Source of the DNA: Massiliimalia timonensis
GTDB lineage: Bacteria > Bacillota > Clostridia > Oscillospirales > Ruminococcaceae
Direction: 5' to 3'
DNA length: 64,000 bases
Assembly (NCBI RefSeq): GCF_900186585.1
Contig: NZ_FYDD01000002.1
Location: 310,001-374,000 of the forward strand
The notes under the pieces were generated by a model. That model searched no databases. It was not told the origin of the DNA and saw nothing but the letters and a program-made list of their open reading frames with translations. Positions 58,528-64,000 of the stretch are shown piece after piece. The first letter of the stretch is position 1. Every line of letters starts with the position of its first letter. The position numbers and the translations under genes are program-made.

Positions 58528-59532
58528 ATGAAAAATGGAATTGCGGTCTGCGGTAATATTTTTATTGACCATGTCAAAATGGTTGATACCTTTCCAGAAG
58601 AAGGGATGCTGGCTAATATCCGTGGACAGGATTGTTGTGTCGGTGGATGTGTCAGCAATACGATCATCAATTTGTCCCGATTGGAAACAGAAGCCCCGCT
58701 TTATGCGGTAGGATGCGTAGGAAAGGATCAGGACGGAAGCTATCTGATCAGTGTGCTGCGCAAATATGGAGTGAATACAGACTATATTTTTGTCAGAGAA
58801 GATCAAGCAACCGGGTTTACGGATGCGATTGTTTCGCAGAAGAAACATACTCGTACCTTTTTTAACTTACAGGGGGCAAACGCTGACTTTGGCGTAAAGG
58901 ATATACCGACTTTTTCCATTAACGTTAAAATAGCGCATTTGGGATATGCTCTGCTTTTAGATGCCATGGACCGGGAAGAACCGGAATATGGTACAGTAAT
59001 GGCTCATGTTTTACATGATCTACAGGCAAGAGGTATCAAAACATCTATTGACGTTGTCAGTGAGGCCGGGGCACGTTTCCAGAAAGTGGTTATTCCATCA
59101 TTGAAATATTGTTCCTATTTGATCGTCAATGAAATTGAAGCGGGAATGATAGCGGGGATCCCTGCCAGAGAACAAGATGGGACGCTTCGGGAACAAGTGA
59201 TTCCCAAAATTTGCAGGGAATTACTTTCTTATGGAGTAGGGGAGTGTGTCGTGATCCATTGTCCGGAGGCGGGGTATTATATGTCGCGAAGCGGCAGCTT
59301 TTATATGCAAAAATCGCTTTCGCTCCCAGAGGGATTTATTGTCAATAGTGTCGGCGCAGGAGACGCCTTTTGCGCAGGCGCGCTGTACGGTTTGTACCAC
59401 GAACTATCCCCACAGGAAGTTTTAAAAATTGGGAACGGCGCGGCAGCTGCCTCCCTTTCAGGGGATAATTCCATCAACGGATTGACCGGGTTGGAGCAAA
59501 TCGTTCAGCTGGAGCAAAAATATGGTCAATAA
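58528..59532 (+). CDS. PfkB-family carbohydrate kinase
   Basis: The 334-residue ribokinase-like enzyme has the N-terminal substrate half (AVCGNIFIDHVKMVDTFPEEG, GGCVSNTIINLSRL, VGCVGKDQDG) and the anion-hole motif NSVGAGDAFCAG with catalytic base D279. It should phosphorylate a sugar or sugar phosphate for the aldolase encoded next. The start at 58528 is chosen for AAGGTGAT; the frame extends upstream across the operator. A second copy of the operator core lies inside the gene. Confidence 0.9.
   Translation: MKNGIAVCGNIFIDHVKMVDTFPEEGMLANIRGQDCCVGGCVSNTIINLSRLETEAPLYAVGCVGKDQDGSYLISVLRKYGVNTDYIFVREDQATGFTDAIVSQKKHTRTFFNLQGANADFGVKDIPTFSINVKIAHLGYALLLDAMDREEPEYGTVMAHVLHDLQARGIKTSIDVVSEAGARFQKVVIPSLKYCSYLIVNEIEAGMIAGIPAREQDGTLREQVIPKICRELLSYGVGECVVIHCPEAGYYMSRSGSFYMQKSLSLPEGFIVNSVGAGDAFCAGALYGLYHELSPQEVLKIGNGAAAASLSGDNSINGLTGLEQIVQLEQKYGQ
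58919..58928 (+). promoter_or_regulatory. Possible auxiliary operator inside the kinase gene
   Basis: The 10-bp core TTAACGTTAA of the main operator occurs again here, centred 426 bp downstream. Flanking bases match less well (one side ATTAAC, other side AAAT). Confidence 0.5.
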
Positions 59533-59546
59533 TGGGAGGAAAAAAG

Positions 59547-60377
59547 ATGCTGGTTAATTTGCAGGAAATTATGAAATTTGCAGAGGAAAAGGAAATTGCG
59601 ATTGGAGCGTTTAACACGCCATGTTTTGAAAGCCTTTGCGCAGTGATCGAAATGGCCGAATATAAAAAAATACCGGTCATTATCGAACACGCAGAGGTTC
59701 ATTTCCCATGCGGCCCGCTTGATCAAATCGGTCCGGCAATGGTTGATTTTGCAAGGCGCGCAAAGGTGCCGGTTTGTGTTCATTTAGATCACGGTACCTC
59801 TATGAGAGTATTAGAACAGGCAGTAGAACTGGGGTTTACTTCCGTCATGTTTGACGGTTCTGCACTTTCTTATGGGGAAAATAAAAAACAGACGAAAAAG
59901 GCAGTGGAGTATGTGCATCAGCATGGGGTTTCCTTGGAAGCAGAATTGGGTTGTATGGCAACGGCAGGAAGCAGGCAAGGAAACTACACCGACCCTGCGC
60001 TTGCTGTTGACTTTGTTTCGGAAACAGGGATAGATGCTTTAGCAATAGCATTCGGGACTGCGCATGGGATTTATCCCCAGGCTCCTGTGCTGAATTTTGA
60101 TATTATCAATCAGGTGAAAAAAGCCGCAGATCTTCCGTTGGTGATGCACGGCGGTTCTGGTGTTGATGATAAAGATTATGTCAAGGCGATCAAGCAGGGG
60201 ATACGAAAGATCAATTACTATTCTTATATGGGGGCCGGTGCTTATCAAAAAGCCCTAGAATATGGGCGGGAACATCCAGAAAACAGCCGCTTGTTTCAGG
60301 AGCTGTCTAAAGTTGCCGTTGACACTATGAAGGGATACCTAGATCATATTATGGATGTTTTTTATCGTTTGAAATGA
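59547..60377 (+). CDS. Class II ketose-bisphosphate aldolase
   Basis: The 276-residue zinc enzyme has the metal and catalytic motifs VCVHLDHG (H79, D81, H82), EAELG, GTAHGIYP and LVMHGGSGV of the FbaA/GatY/KbaY family. It cleaves a ketose bisphosphate to dihydroxyacetone phosphate and an aldehyde; with the upstream kinase it would form a tagatose- or fructose-type lower pathway. The ATG at 59547 follows GGGAGGA; an ATG at 59532 would include it. Confidence 0.93.
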   Translation: MLVNLQEIMKFAEEKEIAIGAFNTPCFESLCAVIEMAEYKKIPVIIEHAEVHFPCGPLDQIGPAMVDFARRAKVPVCVHLDHGTSMRVLEQAVELGFTSVMFDGSALSYGENKKQTKKAVEYVHQHGVSLEAELGCMATAGSRQGNYTDPALAVDFVSETGIDALAIAFGTAHGIYPQAPVLNFDIINQVKKAADLPLVMHGGSGVDDKDYVKAIKQGIRKINYYSYMGAGAYQKALEYGREHPENSRLFQELSKVAVDTMKGYLDHIMDVFYRLK

Positions 60378-60399
60378 GATTTTAAAAGAAAGGAAAGCT

Positions 60400-63300
60400 T
60401 TGTCCTTACAAAGCATGGTGACACTTATGAATAAACTAAATTGTACGTTTTCTGAATGGCAGCAAAACCCTGAGGTTTATCAGATCAACCGCATGGATGC
60501 CCATACTGTTACTGTTCCGTATGATTCGGAGGAAACTGCGAAGCGATACATTATAAAAGACTCTGCGTATTATTATTCTTTAAATGGCAATTGGAAGTTT
60601 TTGCACGTTACCTGCCCAAAAGAGGCACCGCAAGAATTCTATCAAGAGGGTTATGATGTATCCGCTTGGGATGAAATCGAGGTGCCACTGTCCTGGCAGA
60701 TGGCGGGATATGGAAGAAAACAATATACAAACACCGCGTACCCATGGGAGCAGGAAGAAGAGGTAATGCCTCCTTTTGCACCGCAAAATTATAATGAAAC
60801 AGGTTCTTATGTGACCGAATTTGAATTGCCTGAAAATTTTATAGGAAAACAGGTGATCCTGTCTTTGCAGGGAGTAGAAAGTGCATTTTATCTTTGGGTA
60901 AACGGAGAATTTGCCGGTTATGCGGAGGACACCTACACCCCTTCGGAGTTTAATATTACCGATTACTTAAAAAACGGCAGAAACAAAATTGCGCTGCGGG
61001 TACACCAGTGGTGTACCGGAAGTTGGCTGGAAGATCAGGATATGTGGCGGCTTGGCGGGATTTTCCGGGATGTGTACCTTTATGCTGTAGAACCGGACCA
61101 TATCATTGATTATCGTATCGATTATGATTTAGACCCCGGCTACCGGGAGGTGGAAGGTGTTTGCAGGCTTACTTATCTTTCTCAGCAGCATCCGGCAACT
61201 GCACTGCGAATTTTTGCTCCTGATGGGGTTTTGGTTTTTGAAACAGAGATCCCAAAAGGCGGCAGCGGAAATAAAAATGCAGAGATTCCTTTTGCGCTGG
61301 CTGACCCATTGAAATGGAGCGCAGAAAAGCCACATCTTTATACGGTCGTCCTGTTGACTAAAACGGCAGAGGGCAGAGTCAAGGAAGCGGTTTCCGGCAG
61401 GATCGGATTCCGAAAGCTGGAAATCAAGGACAATGTTTACTATATCAATGGCCGGCGGATCATTATTAAGGGGATGTGCAAGCATGAAATTGACATGCAC
61501 CGCGGCCGGGCAGTTCCTTATGAGCGTCTGGTGTCTGATATTAAGCGGATGAAAGCCTGCAATATCAATGCTGTCCGCACCAGTCATTATCCTTATCAGA
61601 AAGAGTGGCAGGACCTTTGTGATGAATATGGGATGTATGTAGCCGATGAAGTGAATTTGGAATCCCATGGGACATGGTTTAACGATCAGAAGGAAATCGG
61701 AATCACCCAGCCGGGCAATGAAATGATTTGGGAAGATGTTTTGCTGGATCGGTGCGCAAACCTATTTGAACGGGATAAGAATTCCCCAAGCGTGGTATTT
61801 TGGTCACTGGGAAATGAATCTTTTGGCGGGGAAGTACTTGCTTCTATGTACCGTTACTTTAAAGAAAATGACCCAACCCGTCCAACCTTTTATGAAGGAA
61901 CTTTTCACTGCCGGGAATATGACTTTGTAACCGAATTTGAAAACCAGATGTACATGCGCCCGTGGGAAATGTTGGAATATACCAAGAATGATCCGAAAAA
62001 GCCTTTTATCTCCTGTGAATACGAAGTTTGCCCGGGTACCAGTCTTGGTAATATTGATGAATATATTGATCTTTTTGACACTTATCCAGAATTACAAGGC
62101 GCTTATATGTGGAGCTGGAGGGACAGCGGACTGTTGAATTATGCCCCGGACGGAAGACCTTACGCAGCATATGGCGGTGATTTTGGCGAGCGTTTGCACG
62201 ATGACATTTTCTGCTGCAATGGGATGCTTTTGCCTGACAGTTCAGATACGCCGAAAGTGCTGGCTGTGAAGCATGCTTATCGCAATGTCAATATCCGGTT
62301 GGTCCATGCGGCGACCGGACGGATCGAAATATATAATAAATTTCTGTTTACTAATTTAAATGAATACGGCCTTGTTTGGGAAATATTGAGGGATGGCGTT
62401 ACCTGCGCACAGGGAGAAGCCTGTATGGATTTGGAACCGCTGAAAAAGGGACGTATCAATCTCTGGAAAACAAGCCCCGTAGATGTAACAGACGGCCACG
62501 AATACCTGTTGACTGTTTCTGTGACTGCGAAAAAGAAAACCAATTTTTCGGACATTGGATTTATTGACTGCGTACATCAGATGAGCTTGAACCATCCGTA
62601 TCCAGCTTACACGGTCAGCGCTAAAAAGAGCGGAGAATTAAAGGTGACCCGTACCTTCGGTTCCCTTTTTGTAGAGGGGAAAGATTTTAAGATAGTCTTT
62701 GCGGCCCGCGTCTGGGGAACCCTTGCCTCCTATCAAAAAAATGGGATGGAATATCTTCAAAAGGATATGAAACCGAATTTTTGGAGGGCAATGACTGATA
62801 TCGACTTGGGAAATGGGACGCAGATCCGCTGTGCGCCATGGAAATATGCAGCAAAGAAGCCTGTCTTAACAAGCTTTGAATTTGTTAGGGATGAGGACCG
62901 TGTGCTGGTGACAGCATGTTATGATTTACTAACAGACCCAGCCGCAAAGCTGATTACTATTTATTCTATTCTGGGAGACAGCACAATTTCAGTGGAAATG
63001 AATTTTGAGGTGCCGGAAGGGCTCCCGGAACTGCCATCGCTGGGTTATATGCTGCAGTTAAGCCCCAACATGAACCGTCTGGAATGGTATGGAAACGGCC
63101 CGATCGACAGCTACTGGGACCGCAAGGACGGAACCTATGCCGGGATTTGGAAAGATACGGTAGAAAACCGCTTTATCCAATATGTACGGCCGCAGGAATG
63201 CGGAAACATCACTGATGTACGATGGCTGACTGTGACAGATGGGGAACAAAAAGGACTAAAATTCTGGGGACGTGATCTGCTGGAGATTTGCGCGCTGCCA

Positions 63301-63492
63301 TATTCGCCGGATCAGATCGAAGCAGCAGACCATCCATATAAGCTTCCGGAGCCAGACGGAACTTATGTCAGAGTAAATTGGCATCAAATGGGTGTCGGTG
63401 GGGATGACAGTTGGGGCGGCATAGCGCATGATCCATACCGGATGCCTGCCGGAAAAACCTATCGCTTCCAATTCTATATGAAAGCATTATAA
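60400..63492 (+). CDS. GH2 beta-galactosidase-like enzyme
   Basis: The ~1030-residue protein has the LacZ five-domain order: jelly-roll domain (NETGSYVTEFELPENF), immunoglobulin-like domains, a TIM barrel with acid/base Glu in SLGNESFGGE (E473 from the TTG start) and nucleophile Glu in ISCEYEVCPG (E540), and a C-terminal beta-gal small-chain domain (RLEWYGNGPIDSYWDRKDG). Canonical LacZ has CEYAHAMGNS at the nucleophile; here EVCPG replaces AHAMG, so specificity may differ. The start may be TTG at 60400 (AGAAAGGA spaced five bases) or ATG at 60427. No signal peptide. Confidence 0.9.
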   Translation: MSLQSMVTLMNKLNCTFSEWQQNPEVYQINRMDAHTVTVPYDSEETAKRYIIKDSAYYYSLNGNWKFLHVTCPKEAPQEFYQEGYDVSAWDEIEVPLSWQMAGYGRKQYTNTAYPWEQEEEVMPPFAPQNYNETGSYVTEFELPENFIGKQVILSLQGVESAFYLWVNGEFAGYAEDTYTPSEFNITDYLKNGRNKIALRVHQWCTGSWLEDQDMWRLGGIFRDVYLYAVEPDHIIDYRIDYDLDPGYREVEGVCRLTYLSQQHPATALRIFAPDGVLVFETEIPKGGSGNKNAEIPFALADPLKWSAEKPHLYTVVLLTKTAEGRVKEAVSGRIGFRKLEIKDNVYYINGRRIIIKGMCKHEIDMHRGRAVPYERLVSDIKRMKACNINAVRTSHYPYQKEWQDLCDEYGMYVADEVNLESHGTWFNDQKEIGITQPGNEMIWEDVLLDRCANLFERDKNSPSVVFWSLGNESFGGEVLASMYRYFKENDPTRPTFYEGTFHCREYDFVTEFENQMYMRPWEMLEYTKNDPKKPFISCEYEVCPGTSLGNIDEYIDLFDTYPELQGAYMWSWRDSGLLNYAPDGRPYAAYGGDFGERLHDDIFCCNGMLLPDSSDTPKVLAVKHAYRNVNIRLVHAATGRIEIYNKFLFTNLNEYGLVWEILRDGVTCAQGEACMDLEPLKKGRINLWKTSPVDVTDGHEYLLTVSVTAKKKTNFSDIGFIDCVHQMSLNHPYPAYTVSAKKSGELKVTRTFGSLFVEGKDFKIVFAARVWGTLASYQKNGMEYLQKDMKPNFWRAMTDIDLGNGTQIRCAPWKYAAKKPVLTSFEFVRDEDRVLVTACYDLLTDPAAKLITIYSILGDSTISVEMNFEVPEGLPELPSLGYMLQLSPNMNRLEWYGNGPIDSYWDRKDGTYAGIWKDTVENRFIQYVRPQECGNITDVRWLTVTDGEQKGLKFWGRDLLEICALPYSPDQIEAADHPYKLPEPDGTYVRVNWHQMGVGGDDSWGGIAHDPYRMPAGKTYRFQFYMKAL

Positions 63493-63514
63493 TTGTGTGG
63501 CAGGGGGCTTTCCT

Positions 63515-64000
63515 ATGAGCAAGGGGATTGTATTTGATGTAAAACAAATGGCTGTCTTTGACGGCCCCGGGATCAGGACGACAGTTTTTTTAAAAGGATG
63601 TCCTCTGCGCTGCCAATGGTGCCATAATCCGGAGGGGCTGGAGGTTTATCCGCAGCTAATGGTAAGTTATCACGCCTGTATTCATTGCGGCAGATGTAAA
63701 ATGGTTTGCCAGCACCCGGATGGATGCGAGAATTGTTTTGACTGTGTGGAAATGTGTCCTCTGCGTCTTAGGAAAATCGCGGGGACTGTTTATACAGATG
63801 AGGCACTTGCGAAAATTTTACTGAAGGATCGAGAGATTCTGGAGATGAATGACGGGGGAATCACCTTTTCGGGTGGAGAGCCGCTTATGCAGGCAAAATT
63901 TTTATTGGATGTTATTGACAGGCTGGGAGGCTTGCATACGGCAATAGAAACCAGCGGCTACTGCAAGGAGGAGGTTTTTGTCCAGGTAGCCGATCGTTTG
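63515..64000 (+). CDS. Glycyl-radical enzyme activating protein, 3' end outside window
   Basis: The 162 visible residues contain the radical-SAM motif GCPLRCQWC, two further Cys-rich segments that fit a ferredoxin-like insert (CIHCGRCKMVC, CENCFDCVEMC), and the SAM-binding FSGGEPLMQ. This is the layout of PflA-like activases for non-formate glycyl-radical enzymes. The activase starts 23 bp after the GH2 stop, so it is likely in the same operon. The partner enzyme would lie beyond the window. AGGGGG precedes the ATG. Confidence 0.92.
   Translation, partial: MSKGIVFDVKQMAVFDGPGIRTTVFLKGCPLRCQWCHNPEGLEVYPQLMVSYHACIHCGRCKMVCQHPDGCENCFDCVEMCPLRLRKIAGTVYTDEALAKILLKDREILEMNDGGITFSGGEPLMQAKFLLDVIDRLGGLHTAIETSGYCKEEVFVQVADRL

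Overview
The window looks like chromosomal DNA of a Gram-positive anaerobe of class Clostridia, perhaps an Oscillospirales-type gut commensal; the lineage is inferred. The evidence is sigma-A style promoters with 17-bp spacers, strong AGGAGG-type ribosome sites, intrinsic terminators, a T-box leader, lipoprotein signals on binding proteins, oxygen-sensitive ketoacid:ferredoxin oxidoreductase and glycyl-radical chemistry, and many sugar-utilisation operons. I found no rRNA, tRNA, CRISPR array, phage module or complete insertion sequence.

Layout. 0-4.5 kb: housekeeping genes (3' part of lon, engB, lysA, a small DUF3784 membrane protein). 4.6-10.5 kb: an apparent aromatic-acid module of sodium:solute symporter, arylacetate/phenylacetate-CoA ligase, indolepyruvate:ferredoxin oxidoreductase subunits A and B, and a double-ACT sensor protein. 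10.5-13.8 kb: a membrane-anchored lipase-like hydrolase, a NifX/NifB-like metal-cofactor protein and a LarA-family nickel enzyme. 13.8-16.9 kb: a T-box leader with a probable UGG (Trp) specifier controlling a TrpXYZ-type ABC importer. 16.9-19.8 kb (minus strand): MATE pump, a newly noticed 13-codon leader peptide with attenuator-like hairpins, and an MFS exporter. 19.9-24.7 kb: an EndoQ-like PHP nuclease fused to a UvrD helicase, an Eis-like acetyltransferase and a 48-residue small protein. 24.8-29.8 kb: an alpha-glucoside ABC importer, a GH13 alpha-glucosidase and a Crh-like HPr paralogue lacking the active-site histidine.

29.8-35.9 kb: a minus-strand YfhO/GtrA/GtrB envelope-glycosylation trio, divergent from a two-component system. 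35.9-41.5 kb: a FliB-like Cys-rich protein, two more MATE pumps (one behind a promoter with a pair of matching palindromic operators), a small Cys protein, TspO and a TfoX-N protein. 41.8-44.6 kb: a GH4-GH51 glycosidase pair. 44.6-49 kb: an XRE regulator divergent from a NatA/NatB-type ABC exporter. 49-54.7 kb: single genes (DUF3795-GNAT fusion, DUF1905, FAD-Rieske oxidoreductase, tocopherol-cyclase-like protein, a VWA-domain protein with no signal peptide, a small membrane protein) and some large palindromes. 54.8-64 kb: amidohydrolase and GH172 genes, then a LacI-controlled operon of PfkB kinase, class II aldolase, GH2 beta-galactosidase and a glycyl-radical activating enzyme cut by the window end.

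The most interesting signals are regulatory and unlisted by ORF calling: the leader-peptide attenuator ahead of the MFS pump, the 24-bp LacI operator over the kinase promoter with a second matching core 426 bp downstream inside the gene, and the paired operators upstream of the third MATE gene. The most interesting proteins are the EndoQ-UvrD fusion, the Crh-like protein and the VWA protein.
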